A stretch of 64,000 nucleotides of DNA, from contig OY979717.1 in assembly GCA_963855995.1 (NCBI GenBank), positions 13,845,960-13,909,959 of the forward strand, in the 5' to 3' direction. Below the pieces are notes generated by a model. That model searched no databases, was not told where the DNA came from, and saw nothing but the letters and a program-made list of their open reading frames with translations. Every line of letters begins with the position of its first letter. Within the stretch, counting starts at the first letter, position 1. Shown one piece after another: positions 1-13,041 of this stretch. The DNA is from Muricea muricata (lineage: Eukaryota; Cnidaria; Anthozoa; Malacalcyonacea; Plexauridae). Position numbers and translations under genes: made by a program.

Positions 1-573
1 CATGGATGAAAGGAATTCTAGCAGTTACCAATAATCTGAAGATGATTTAGATTTACAATTTCTTCACTCAAGCTCATTAATTTTATTTTAATCATAACCA
101 TGTACGGCCTTCAGAACCAATATTTGCAGTTTTTAAGAGGGGAAAGGCAGGGGTGCACACTCCCCCACCTACCAAGGTGCATGCAGAGGAGCCAGATGTG
201 AGGCTGGTGACATAAGCATGTCAAACATGCCATCTCTATGAAATAAAACATTGCCAATGTGATAACTTCGGTTTTGAATAGGTCATTTCTGCTGCAGACA
301 ATCGACACTGTTTTAAATTTTTTTTCTTAAATAAATGTTCAACAAAATTATTACTAAAATCTAATGTTAGAGAATGATAGTCTACAAATACTTATAGTGC
401 TTGCACTTATAAATTATAAAGTATATGATATATACGTATATAATATGTACATAATGCAATCACATAGATGTCGCTGTATGTTATAAACCTTATTACCGGT
501 AACTTAGTTGCACAATCGAGTTGGTGAATAGTCAATGTCTAATCATGTCAATTTTTGTGTGATATGTTAATAG
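1..573. other. Non-coding, probably intron of the dioxygenase gene
   Basis: No convincing exon is visible. The first recognisable coding exon begins at 574 after a TAG acceptor, in phase 0 and in the middle of a domain. This stretch is therefore most likely intron, with the first exon(s) lying upstream of the window. Confidence 0.5.
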
Positions 574-3500
574 GGCTTCCTGGTGGTGCGCGACTTCTTC
601 AAAAAGGAAGAACTAGAGCCAGTTCTAAAAGGACTTGAACGTCTGGTTGATATACAGGCAGAAAGACTTTACAAAGCTGGGAAAATTAAAGGTACATCAT
701 GCGATGCTACATCACAATTTTTCATGCCAGTTACAGTAGCTTGGTTGAATTCATTGTCTATGTTCTCATGGCCATTAACTGTGATCAGTGAAACAGGATA
801 TCCTGACATAGCACAGCATTAACCAATGGGCAAATTATGCCAGTTTGTACTGATAGGCATATCAGACAATTAACTGAATATGATTTTGATATATCATGCT
901 ACAAATCACATATAAAGAGAGGTATTTAGAACACCCCCCCCCCCCCCCTCCTGATCATAAGTTTAAGAATAATTATATACTTCAAAAAATATGAAATACT
1001 TTTCATGTTAGTACCGGTACACAGTTTATCAAACACCGTGATAAGAATTTGGATTTTTGTTTGCCTGATCATGCAGAAAAGTGCCGTTCAGATGTATTAT
1101 CAAATGATCCACTCGAAATTCATTACACAAATGTCAAAAATTGGCTGGTGACATGCACTGAATTTGTTCTCATCTAATGAAAAGTAAAAACCTTGATCAA
1201 CTTAACATATCATTGGAATATTATCATATTAAATTAATAGCAAAAAATACCTGGGGCTGCGATAATCATGTGTGTCTGTCCAAGAAAGCAGAAAATGTGT
1301 ATCGTCCTCCACCCATAAGGATTGCATGAATTATAAGTTTTGTTTATTCATTCATTACTTTTATCCTGACAGTTTTGCATTACAATTATAGAATCGATGT
1401 GTTTTTTGTTTTAGATAAGTATGAGAATGCCTCGGTTTTTCAAAGACTGACATTAATTGACAATGAGTTTCCTGGAGCTGCAGTTTTGCTGCATAAACAT
1501 GGTGTCATAATTAAGGTATATTACGGCACCAGTAGATTTTGCCATGTTTTTACGTTTATTCAAGACTGAATTTATTTCACTGTTTACAGTATAATACGTA
1601 TCTTGCCACAGTGAATGGGGGTGTCTGAATTGTATAATGGATTTAGTTGGAATAATTTTAACGTCTTTACTTGGTAGGAGATTGCCGACCTCTGGTCAAA
1701 TGAGAGATTGTTGAATGTTGTTGAGCAGTTCATAGGACCAGAGATTGCAGGTCATCCAGTGTGGAATATAAGAACCAAGGTATATGTGTCCGTTATTTAT
1801 CGGATTATGTAGCAAGTAGGCACGCTTTCTACTTTTTCGCCGTGTATTTGTTTCGTCAACCAATTGCTTTGTTGATTTTTTTCGCTTATGCTGTCGCACA
1901 TGATCAAGGAAAAAAGGGTTTTTTTCTTTCTGGAAGCCTGGCTTTATAATAAATGGGATTGATAATTGTTTATCATTGATTCATTAAGTTGTATTAAATT
2001 GCTGGGGCCGGTTGTATAAAACTCTTAATCACATTTTTGATCACTATTTTGTAGTTAAATATTGATTAAGTACAAAATACGTTGTTCTGATTGGTTAACC
2101 TTTCCACTAATCATAGTTAACTTTAATCACTTTTTTATACAACCGGCCCCAGGTATTTAGAGTTAATTATCGAAATATTAAGATAAAAAATTAGAATGTT
2201 AGATAAAAAACAGAGTTAATTTGAAAGTAACTGTAATTATCAAATTTCAAAGGATTTCTGTTAAATTTTCTGCAAAAATTGGAATCCAAAAAACGTCTAG
2301 GTTGCCAGGATCCAATACTTTCCCACCTCTGCTCTATCTGCATGTACGATCCTAAAGAATGCAGTCTTGTTTCTCTGCCTTGACATTTCACATTTATTTT
2401 TCTGTCTCACGACCTCCAACCATATCTTGTATTATAAATTAGCTAGCTTCCTCTGCAGGCAACTCTGTCAACATCAGCTCAACATGATTTTAAAAAAGTT
2501 TTAAAAAATTGTCAAAAGTCAATATAATTATTTGAGCGAGAGAGGTATAGGGATTGATTGTGAGGTACAGAAAGTGGTAACGGGGTATTATTAGCGGTAA
2601 TTGTAAGTGCTCAACTGGTATCCAGGCCAATGATCCAGGCTGAGAATCTAAAATCCATGTAACTGGACTGTTAAAAATTATTAGAAACACGTGATAGATA
2701 ACATTTTACCGTTGTCTGTTCAGTTATAGTTAGATGGTGTTGAAAGATATTTTTGTGAGCCGATCTGTTTGTTGGAAATATGATTGGTGCATTGATCTGA
2801 AAATAGATAACCTGGATAGAGTTTCTATACCTACAAACTTTTGATGTCGAACACCCTATTCTTGGGACCACAATGAGCACCCCAAATCGGTAAATAGTGG
2901 CAAAATAACCAGTGCTCTGCATGTTTTCTACTTAAATTTGAATCCACTAGCTTAAAACAGTGCAAATTGCTCAGATACAGGCATACAGCTTGTCACATAC
3001 TGCACGCCTTGTTCAGACGCCATAAGTGGTCCCAAGAATCGGGTGTTCGACATCAAAAGTGGCCACGATTTTTGTAGGTATAGAAACTCTATCCAGGTTA
3101 TCTATTTTCAGATCAGTGGATTGGTGCCGTGAAATGGGATGGTCATGGCTTTATAGGATACCCTAAAGGTCGAAATGTCGAGAGAGCTCTGGGTTTCTCA
3201 CTCACTGGGACTGTATCAACGTACTTCACCAAATTTAGCTAAAGAGGGAGCGCGTAGCGCGACAATCATTACTCGCCCTTCGGGCTCGCGCTTTAGCTAA
3301 ATTTGGTGAAGTAGATACAGTCCCAGTGAGTGAGAAACCCAGTGCTCTCTCGACATTTCGACCTTTAGGGTATCCTATAAAGCCATGACCGAAATGGGAT
3401 TTGTTCTACGCCAGTGAAGAACAAAAAAGTGGCCTACGAGCCGCCGAGGCGAGTGGGTCATTTACAGTATGTTCTTACCATGTTATGACGTCTACTGGGT

Positions 3501-6500
3501 ATTTATGAAACGACAACGGCAAAATGTCATCTATTTGAAAATTATTTCTAAACGCCATTTATAGCTGCTAAAAATTCTGAAATGCTGTGATTGGCTTGTC
3601 ACTAACATGACGTCAGCCGTGCACGATCGATCACGGTCCTCGATCACTAATGAAAAGCTAAAATTTCCGATTATTATATATAGATACCGAAGAGTCAACA
3701 ACTGACTGTTCCATGGCATCAAGGTATTTTTTGAATCAGTATCATATGCATGGTTAATGCATGTGTTTCCTTCCAATCTTTTAAGTACATAACTGATGTA
3801 AAGCAGGAGCAGCCGATCTGTATCTGAACTGTAAGGTGGGCAGTTATAAATCTGGTGCAGATCGTTTACGAATGCTTTATGGTTCTTGGGAAACGTACGT
3901 CAGGAAGAAAATGTGTATATTCTACCAACTTAAAGTTTGTGTTAATCAGGACAAAAAATTTATCCTATTCAGTGGTGAAGCCAGCCCGACATTTGGTCAT
4001 ACAAATTTTTCAGTGTTTATAGACCATATAAGGAATCAATTTCTAAAGAAATGAATAATGATAATGATTTAAATTACGTAATTAATGTCTTTTAGACAGC
4101 GCATACCTATCTCCTGAAGCTTGCGAAGTATTGCAACCAACAGCTTGGATTCCTTTACTTGATACACACAGAAATAATGGCTGTATGGAGGTCAGTTGTA
4201 TCCGTTTATTTTGTAGAGTAAGGCAAGAAATGACTAGGATTTCAACGTAGTTAAGTTACGTTAACGCTAACTATGAAGTCATGACAACCAGCTTTTTATT
4301 TGATCCTTTTACCAAAGTATGTTTGTGAAAAATAAACTGTCGTGCAGAAAGTAATGCATTCATCCATCCATCGAAATTACCAGGACATCTTTCAGTTGCA
4401 TAATAGCTTTAATCTAGCTTTGAATAATATTTAGCTTTGGCCAGCCCAATTAATTTCCCATGTATACTGCAGGTAGCACGTTATGGCCACAAAAAGGGCC
4501 TTCTAGCCAAACACACCTGTTGTGCTGGTCCGACGTGGTACGTTGACCTTGATGAGGGTGAGATGCAGTCAACGTTAGGTATAAATTTATTATTACATTT
4601 GTATTTCTTTATTGCATACATGTGGCATGTAATATGGCGGACCTTCAGGTTGGCATGCAGATTTAAGGTTGGCAGAAAAAAAACACAGGATAAAACTATA
4701 AAATCTGAAAGGTCTCAAAGAAAAACTAACCGACAGAAAGGAAGAAAATGAGAAAATATTTCCCTAGATGCAATCAATATGGCATTAATTAAATAATTAC
4801 TTGAACTTTATGATAGCGAGTATATGAATGATAGGGTTAGCTTAGCTTATTAAAGAAGCTAGCTAATTGATCAAAGAAAGAGTCACTTTCTGCAAGAACA
4901 CATACAAAGCCATTAGGAGTTGGTCTGGTATATTTTATATTGCACAAATTGTGCAGTTGTTACTTGTTTGGCAGTGATAAGAGTTTAAAAATGAAATGTT
5001 TTTAGGTTTTTACTTGCAGAAAATATTTGCAGTGACTTTGTCGTCCCGAAAATAAAATATTTTATGTAGTCCTGGTAAATTACTATATACAGAGATTTTA
5101 CATGACGCATACAGCATTGCCAGAGATATGTGTGAAATTGTCGTAAGTAGAAACGACGTAATTAAAAGCAATTGAAACGTTTAGAGTACGTTTGGCTTGC
5201 AATAACAAAAAAAAGTATATCGTCCCCGTAACCCAAACTTGATACATAATCAATATCGATAATATAAGTTAATTTGTGACACAATTGTCATACTTGACGT
5301 TTACTTTCTTCTGCATTCAGGCTCAATTGAGAACTATTATATTTCAATATCTATAGGTCACTTGTATAAAACCAGCCATGAAAAGAGGTTAATGTACTTC
5401 TAAAACTTCGTGATGGAATTTTGGGAGTTTTAGTAATACATACATCATTGTACTGCAATCTCAGGCAGTGACGAAACCTGCCCAGCAATTTGGTTACGAA
5501 ATTGCATGTTTTTATGCGTTAAAACACGGAAATATTGACATATGTAGCATAATATCTTGATTTTTGGCGATTGATTTATGGAACACCCACTGGCGTGGCT
5601 AGTGCGACAATGTAGTCGGCTATGCAAATCTCAAAGCATTATAGCAGTAATTTTATATTGTAGGGGTGGATCTGGAGAAAGATGTGGTTTGTTGTGAAGT
5701 ACCGTTTGGAGGTGTTCTCTTCATCAATAATATGATTCCACACCGAAGGTATGATGTATTCATTTGATGCATTGTTTTCATGCATATGACGTACAAGGGC
5801 TCTGGTGGGAAAGTATTTAGACCACTTGTCTTTCTCCTCTATTCTCAGTAAGAACGTCTCGACCTGACTCGAACCCAGTTCTCATGATCTGAAAATGGTA
5901 AGAGTCAATGTTTTGACAAAAGTCGTAAGTTATCTTTCACCAGGAAAGTTGACAGTGAGGGTTGGGTGATATGCCCCCCCCCCCCAGTAATTGGCTATTA
6001 CCTCAATTGTGGCGAAACTGAATAAATAAATAAACATGCAGGTACAAGCGTTGTGACCAGATCGGGTCAATTTTTTGCATTTGTCCTTTGTTTTAAAGGG
6101 TATTGGCGACAAAATTTTTATTCTTCATGTGGAAGAGCATGAAAAAATAAGCCTTTTGGCAGTTTGCTGCACTAGACAATCTCTTTTAGTTCCGAAGTTA
6201 TGCGCAAAAATGTACAAAATCTAAACTGCTGATTCAGCAGACATTTTGACGTCACAAGTGGGGCGAGTATGTTTAATGAATACAAAACCAATTCTAGCTC
6301 AGTTATTATTAACTTAAACTCAATAAAATTTTGCGCACGGATACAACACGACAAGATACATCGAAGCACGTTTCTAATTTTGTTGAAAAAGCAACACTCT
6401 CGTCCCCAGGCCGCTCATACGGAATCGCTATAACTCGTTAAATTTATCCACGTGGGCATGCATAGGAATGTATAGCTGCATACCTCTGAATATTATATTA

Positions 6501-9299
6501 TCGTGACCAGTTCCAGCACACAGCTGTTTTCTAAAAAACGCGCTGGGGACGGAAGTGTTACCTAAGCATCAAAATTAGAAATGTTTTTAAATGCGTCTGG
6601 TCATGTAGTATCTGTGTGGAAAATTTTGTATTGTTTGAGTTAATAATAACTGATCTGTGCTTTGTTTTGTATTCATTAAACATACTTGCCCCACTAGTGA
6701 CGTCACAATTTTTGCTGAATCATCAATTTAAAGTTTGTACATTTTTTGCGAACACAAAAAGAGGTTGTCTGCTACAGTAAACGGTCAATCAGCTTATTTT
6801 TTTACGCTCTTTTACATAATAAAATAAAAAATTGTTGCCTTTACCTTTAAATATTTGCAACATTCAGAACAGGAGGGGGTGGTTTGCGTATATGGTCCTA
6901 CTGGGTACGTGTACTATATATAACATTGGACATCTTCCGACATACTAAAGTAGTTAATGGTTCTCAATGTTTGGAGTAGTTTTAGAAACTAATTATTGTT
7001 TTTAGTTTGAATAACTATTCTGAAAACATACGATGGAGTTTGGATTTGAGATGGCAGGCCCCAGACAAGCCTAATGGTTTCTACGGATTGAAGGTTTGTC
7101 TGTAGTATTCTTGGTCTGCAATCATGCAATCTTTCGTGGCACCGAGCAGACATTGTCAACCATCCACGCCGTCCACACACACGTAAAAATCTCACACCTT
7201 GTAGCAAGTCTGCAAACAAGCCGTCAACAAGTTGTATTCGCATGGTTTGACAACTGGTTTAAAACAAGCACGCAACAACCTGTCAACATCGTGTAACAAA
7301 CTTGGTGCCATTATCAGACTTGTTACAAGGTCGTTCTAACAAGTCTGGTACTGTCAAGATAGACCAATAATGTTACAAGGCTGACGAAACAAGATTATAA
7401 CAATATTGTTACATGTATGTCATGATTGGTACGCACTTGTTGGGTCAATGACAGACTTGTCATAAGATTGTTGCAGCAAGTGTGTTTTTACAAGTGTGTC
7501 AAAAGTTGTTGCGAATTTGTTACGACAAACTTCGAGCAAGCAGTGGAAACACAACTTGTTTGCAACTTGTTTCAGTTCGTTTGTGGACTTGTAAGAACTC
7601 GTGCGTGTTTACTTTTTTACGCGTGCGGAACCAATTTACGTCTACGCATGCGTGTAGCGTTTGACCATTGTGTGGTGTTATGTATGATACATGATAGTAA
7701 TGTTATTTTACAATGCGTTTAGATAGCAAGGTTTATATATGGAAGCATGCTGAGTAGTGTATGACTATTACAGTTTACGATAATAAACAATTCTATTTTT
7801 TTAATTTTACGCTTGTTGCTAGCACGACTTGTTGCGAAATGACATTGTTTTTGCGCTACGCTGATTAGTTAACGCGCTATTTTGAGCGATTTTCTGTTTT
7901 TGTTCATTGTGATTGATTAGTGTTGTCTAAGCGGCCTACTTATAGCATACGCGCTGTATATACCATCGTGAACTCCTGAAGTTATGTACTATTTAAAACA
8001 GGAGTAGGAGTGAGGGGTTTTAGCGCATAAAACACGAACTACGAGTGTTTTAAATGGCTTAAAAAGCCATCCATGTTATACCCATCCTGTCAGTTTGTTT
8101 GTAAAATAATTTTCAATATGGATGTTGTATAAGCCGAGAAAATTGAGGCAAAAACTTCGTCACAATCCACGTGTTTTATATCGCAAATATAGCCAAATTT
8201 CACGTGTTTGACAAACCTGTCGAAACTTCCTAATTTACACGGTCAAAAATTATACGACACAAATTAAAGGGTGTATAAATTTCAGCAAAAGCGTTTGAAT
8301 AATGAAATTAGTAACAAAAGTGTTGCGACAGTTTTACAATCCATATACCCACCGCATTGTTATTCATTTTTGCTTCTTTCTAGGAAAGTATTTTGCTTCG
8401 TACAGCAAAGGATCCTAACTACGTGATTGACTGGGACAAATTTGGTCATGAGGATCGCAACCCATTGCAAGATGACTATGTGAATAAAAACACCACTGTG
8501 GACAAGGTATATATTTATTAGCATGTTGGTGTCTCTTCGACTCTCACGCAAGAGACGGTCGTTTAGTTTCACATTGCCATGGGCCATGTGTTATATCAGT
8601 TGTATATTGGCACCTCCTTGGACCTTGTGCTCTTGAAATTTAATTCAAGAACTTACTAATGATTCATAAGTAAAATTCAGAAGAAATACATGTTTAATCG
8701 TGCAGTATATAATCCTGATTTGCATAACTTAAATGGTTATCGCAATTTCCTTAGGCTAAGCTTCTATTATCCACGATATTGTCCACTAATATTTCAATGC
8801 TCCTTGTTCATCAATAACTGAATCTTCTTCCAGCTTATAATCCTGGCAATAAGCCTCTGTGTGCTTTAGAACGAATAACCGTGTTTTGTGAGTACCCGTG
8901 TTTTAAGGATAGACTTGCATGTCATTGCTCTCTCAAGGTCAAAATTCAAGAGAAAAGATATTCCGTTATCGACAAAACATTTGTTTGTTATAGCGGAAAA
9001 GATAAATATAGATCTTGTTAATAGAAACGGACCGCTTAAAATCATCTGTTTGGAGGGGGAGGAGGCAGCATTTCCTACATTTTCTTAAAACCTCAAAAAC
9101 CTTGCAAACGGAGCCAGCCGAAAATTGTGCCACCCACTGCAGTAGTGACATTTCTCATGCTTTTAACCTTTAGAAAGAGTATATTGAAGATGCTGATTTT
9201 GACACAACAATCAGTGGTCCGTGGATGAGCCGCTGGGAGATTGTAAATCACAACAAACACACAGCTTCTTTCAAGACACGTTCAGAACAGTCCGCATGA
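574..9299 (+). CDS. PhyH-family Fe(II)/2-oxoglutarate dioxygenase, 10 exons, N-terminus outside window
   Basis: Exons read 574-691, 1415-1515, 1678-1779, 3684-3723, 4096-4190, 4473-4578, 5664-5748, 7006-7093, 8384-8506 and 9174-9299 (TGA). All junctions are GT/AG, phases match, and the total is 984 nt (327 residues). The fold is the phytanoyl-CoA dioxygenase (PhyH) family, a cytosolic or organellar non-haem iron oxygenase using 2-oxoglutarate and O2. The iron triad is visible: H119 and D121 in PWHQDSAY, where the codon for D121 is split between exons 4 and 5, and H214 in NNMIPHRS. R225 lies 11 residues after H214, the same spacing as the 2-oxoglutarate-binding Arg after the distal His in human PHYH. 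The start lies outside the window because exon 1 opens inside the domain at GFLVVRDFF. The substrate cannot be read from the sequence. A PhnY-like phosphonate hydroxylase is possible given the PhnZ-like gene at 37987. A generic PhyH-domain enzyme is equally compatible. Confidence 0.9.
2002..2152. repeat. Palindromic MITE, CTGGGGCCGGTTGTATAAAA termini
   Basis: The two ends are inverted copies of a 20-base terminus around an imperfect stem. It sits in intron 3 of the dioxygenase gene. Relatives lie at 26393-26471 and 49682-49873. No coding capacity is seen. Confidence 0.8.
2791..3118. repeat. Fold-back element 1 with 9-bp target duplication
   Basis: Inverted arms of roughly 80-100 bases (left about 2794-2880, right about 3013-3115) start at TGATCTGAAAATAG. 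The direct repeat GATTGGTGC flanks the element at 2782-2790 and 3119-3127. A 9-bp duplication fits a Mutator-like non-autonomous element. It lies in intron 3 of the dioxygenase gene. Confidence 0.75.
3141..3390. repeat. Fold-back element 2 with 10-bp target duplication
   Basis: Arms of about 110 bases begin GGTCATGGCTTTATAGGATA and match exactly for the first 46 bases. The loop is GC-rich. A perfect 10-bp direct repeat, GAAATGGGAT, flanks it at 3131-3140 and 3391-3400. It stands 22 bases from fold-back element 1 and ends about 290 bases before the 40-nt exon that carries the iron-binding HxD motif. Confidence 0.85.
6092..6850. repeat. Long inverted-repeat element, TTTAAAGG(G/T) ends
   Basis: Terminal inverted repeats (TTTAAAGGGTATTGGCGAC at the left and its degenerate reverse complement at the right) enclose a large imperfect fold-back. 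Internal stretches around 6241-6330 and 6620-6715 pair with each other. It lies in intron 7 of the dioxygenase gene. The termini resemble those of the element at 23263-23793, so the two are probably one family. Confidence 0.7.
7174..7626. repeat. CTTGTTG-rich MITE, copy a
   Basis: The body is built of variants of ACTTGTTACAAG and GTTGTCAACAAG motifs, giving much internal self-complementarity. The ends resemble ACACACGTAAAAA. It lies 80 bases after exon 8 of the dioxygenase gene. Sister copies are at 22617-22970, 31543-31986 and, more diverged, 51160-51345. Confidence 0.75.
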
Positions 9300-10217
9300 A
9301 GAAACAAGGGTTACAAAAAACTTACAGTATTTAACTCCGAATATACCAAATCCAACAATGTAACGAAAATAACCCTGCACGTCAGCAGCTAATGGCACTC
9401 AATACGATCAAGTTCCTGATCTTGTAAGTTTACATAGTGAATGCATGTATCACTATAATTTTGTAGAACACCACGTAAATTTATTATCACAAAGCTTTCG
9501 ATTCATAAGCTTGGATTTTCATTATTAGCTGCAGATTGAAGGCTTTGCGATTATGAATTTACTAAATTAACTCCACACTATGTATTAACCCCATACTAAC
9601 GCAGTAATTAATGTAATTTTAATCATATTCATATATATGTATGTTATCTGACTTCAAATCTTTTTAATAAATGTATAGTAATTGTTAGATCAGGCGCTGG
9701 TCCTAAATAATTATTCAAACACAAGGAATCACTCGTGTTTATAGAAGAAAACGTAAGCTTCTAAAAGTAAGAAAGTAATAATATTTAACTACAATTTTTT
9801 TTATCTACAGAGCAGTAAAAAAAACTCGACTTCGTGAATTTTTATATTGATATAGATTGTTTAGGTGCCTATAATGTAGAGTGAACAGAAAAAATCAATA
9901 GAAACTTAAACTACAAAACATTTTACAACATTCAACAAGTTAAATATCTTTAATCTGTTCAAATATACACACTCCCTGGTTTGTAAACATTTAAATTTCA
10001 GGATTTTTTCGTTTGTCTACGCCATCGATACCCAAGCAATCTATAATGATATATTATTTCAAGCCGCTTCTCTTCATCAAGAGCGATATAAAATTTGTTC
10101 AGTTTTTTTATACAATCTGTATATTGTCGTTCGTATATTTATTCACTTATATGTAACAATGATAAGTAATTTTCTCGTAATGGCATTATTTAGTTAATCC
10201 ATAATTTTAATCCATAC
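9300..10217. other. 3' UTR and intergenic sequence
   Basis: This follows the TGA of the dioxygenase gene. An AATAAA-type signal near 9666 is a plausible poly(A) site. No other gene, RNA or repeat is recognisable. Confidence 0.45.
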
Positions 10218-12433
10218 CAGGGGCGGATCTAGTGTAGTTTCCGTAGTTTCCGGAAACTACTGAGAATTTTTCGACAAGAAATTTTAATCACCTCTGTCAG
10301 TTTAAGAATCTTCACCAAAATAAATATAATACAAAATATTCTTCTCAAATATCGTATTTCTGGCCATTTTTTGAACGATTTTTTAAAAATTTCGCGCAAA
10401 TTTCGCTGCTTTTCATCGCATTTTCCTGCTGGGAAACTGGGAACCTGTGGGAAACACTCGCGTTTATAAGGAAACTATTAGGAAACTACTGAGGTTTCCA
10501 TATATGGCGATTGGAAACTACTGCGTCAGCAAAATTTGCTTTGGAAACTACTGCGTCAGCAAGATTCATTTGGAAACTACTGAGCCTCGAGGCCTGATTG
10601 GTCGGAAACTACTGAGGAAACTACCGAGAAAAGTATAAATACCCAAGCCTACCACCCTGTGTTCTCTGTTTTGTTACTACGCTCTCTTGAAACAACGCTA
10701 GCACACGCTAGTTATAATAAGTGTGATTTCAATAATTGTGATCGATACATTCGAAATATTTATACTGAGAAGAATACTAGTGCTCTTTCTAATACATTGG
10801 AGTTACGATCATTTTGCGCGCATCATTCACTATACACAGAAGCAGTTGAATTAGCGGGGAGTATTCAAATTGATCCAACCATGCCAATGATACTTCACAG
10901 ATAAATTCGTCGAACCAGTGCTCCAGCTGCAGCACCAGAGCAGTATTACAATATAAATTTGACAAGAGTGTTCTTGGACCATGCAAATTCAACAACTTGG
11001 CATCAGATTTCAAGCTCAAGTACATATTTGCTATAAAGGATTGTCAATAATTCCATCAATTTTGCTTGGACAACCCTAGGATTGGAAAAATAATGTAAGA
11101 GAATTTTGTGAGAGCTACAATCAAGACATACCAAACATAGCTGGCTTAGAAGCAGAATTAATCCTGTGGGAGAGATTGTGGAATGAAAAGAAAGCAAAAG
11201 AAGAAGTATCCTGACAGACTAAGTAGTGCCTTAATAAAATTCATTGACAAAGATACAAGTATTGGCAACTATTCCAGTTTCATCCTCAAGTTGTGATTGT
11301 GAAAGATCTATTTCAACTCTTCGAAACCTAAAAAGCTATTTGAGGAACACAATGAGCCATGGTAGACTAAATGGATTAGCACTCATGGAACACTCATTCA
11401 GAGATTAAGCTGGATCTCAATGAACTCATTGATTTATTCCAACCTACAGCCCAGAAGAATGAGGATGGCAAATATCTTGAAAGATTAGATACATTGCTTT
11501 GGTGACGAATTCACTACTGTTTCTAGAGTACTTGTGAGTTATGAACTGTCTGGATTTTTTAATGCTTAAACTGACAGTGAACAGTACAGCCGGTATCAAT
11601 TTGCTACACATGCATTTGCTTCCCTTTATTTGCTGACATTTGTTCTCATGGACTCTCTGTTGTTATGTGCATCCCTTCCCATTGTTGATCCTTAGCTGTC
11701 TACCAGGAAAATATCAGGTATACATTTTACACCATATGCAGCTAAATACATAATCTTTATTTTACTCATAATAAAGTTTAATTATCTTTAATTATTATGG
11801 TGTTTATTTTTCATGTATTTATTATTCATTTTATCATCTCTAAGATTACTTGCTGTTGCTGTTATTAATGATTTTTAAAAGAAACAGACTGAGATGTCAG
11901 GTATAACTTTATGTAGTTCATACTGTTAATCAGTATTTTTGTAACTGCAATGAAGTTTACTGACTTTACTCATCTTTTGGCTGGCTGTGGTATTGAGGTG
12001 GATGTTGCAAAAACCATTAGAGATAAGTCTATACAGTTCTTATAATGCTGGTAACATTTGTCAACAATCTCCATCGAATAAGGGGCAAGTTTGAAATTTT
12101 TTTATATAAATCAGCTGTACTTATTCAGTGATCTAACACACAAATCTATCGAAAATTTACTCCAACACTACAGTAGTTCAACAGGAATGAATTTTGTACT
12201 GATTTATCTTTTTGGTATATAGAGACACATATTAAATACATCATATTTGCATGGTCTTGTCTGACAAATGTTGTTAACGAAGGTATAGATTTATCTTCAA
12301 TTAAAGTATTGTTGTTTCAATGAATACTTTTTGTTTTTAGTGGGGGTTAGGAAATGTCCTCCAGGGAGGGGGACCCTAATGTTACAATAAAAAAATTGGA
12401 AACTACTGAGGAAAAATTCTAGATCCGCCCCTG
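10218..12433 (+). mobile_element. Decayed hAT DNA transposon
   Basis: Perfect 15-base terminal inverted repeats, CAGGGGCGGATCTAG, lie at 10218-10232 and 12419-12433. The motif GGAAACTACTG recurs many times in the left 420 bases and again just inside the right end, as expected for subterminal transposase-binding repeats. Inside is a broken transposase relic. A clean 8-bp target duplication is not visible: the flanks share only CATAC out of register. The element lies in the intergenic space after the dioxygenase gene. Confidence 0.85.
10722..11520 (+). pseudogene. hAT transposase remnant
   Basis: Broken frames with hAT-type features run in order. An acidic mid-region reads ELAGSIQIDPTMP, followed near 10915 by RRTSAPAAAPEQYY. 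At the C-terminus (about 11270-11390) is a dimerisation-type segment reading CDCERSISTLRNLKSYLRN and then SHGRLNGLALMEHSFRD. Stops and frameshifts interrupt it repeatedly, so no functional transposase can be made. The N-terminal BED or TTF zinc finger is not recognisable. Confidence 0.75.
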
Positions 12434-13041
12434 CATACATATTAAGCCATAATTTAGTTTAAATGGTGAAAAAACAATTAAATTGTGCTGTTTTCTGAGT
12501 TGCCACTGTTTTGTATTGAGAATATAAACCTACTTTAATTGAGCATCCAAAGAAACTTCAAATCAAGTTTAGCTATACAAGAGGTCAATAAAAAAAACTT
12601 CAGTTCTCACGTGGTGACATTTGACGGCTTCTCACAATAATACAAAGGCAGAGAATGACTGGCTTAAATCCTTCAATTTTTCAGACAAACGAGTCTTAAA
12701 CGGCTCAAGTGCCTATAAGACACTAAATAAATTTTATCCAGTATTTTCTTAATTGCACCATATAACATATGTTTTTACCGTAAACTAAACGCTCTTATCA
12801 ACATTTCCATATCGTCAGTAAAAATAAGCCTCCTGTTGAAAACAATATTTTGGTCGCTGCACTTGTTCTTTCGTAAATTTATTAAAACATTCACGTCATC
12901 GTGTAATATCCTCTATTCGATATGCCAATAACACAATTGCAACCTGATATCATCTACTAGATTATTTAATTTTGTAGCATAGCAAAAATAGAAAATAACT
13001 GAAACGGCACTACTAATCACTATACCTCCTCGTCAACACGT
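12434..13041. other. Intergenic, nothing recognised
   Basis: AT-rich sequence without a convincing exon, repeat or RNA gene. It could hold the 3' UTR of the tentative minus-strand gene at 13042. Confidence 0.4.
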
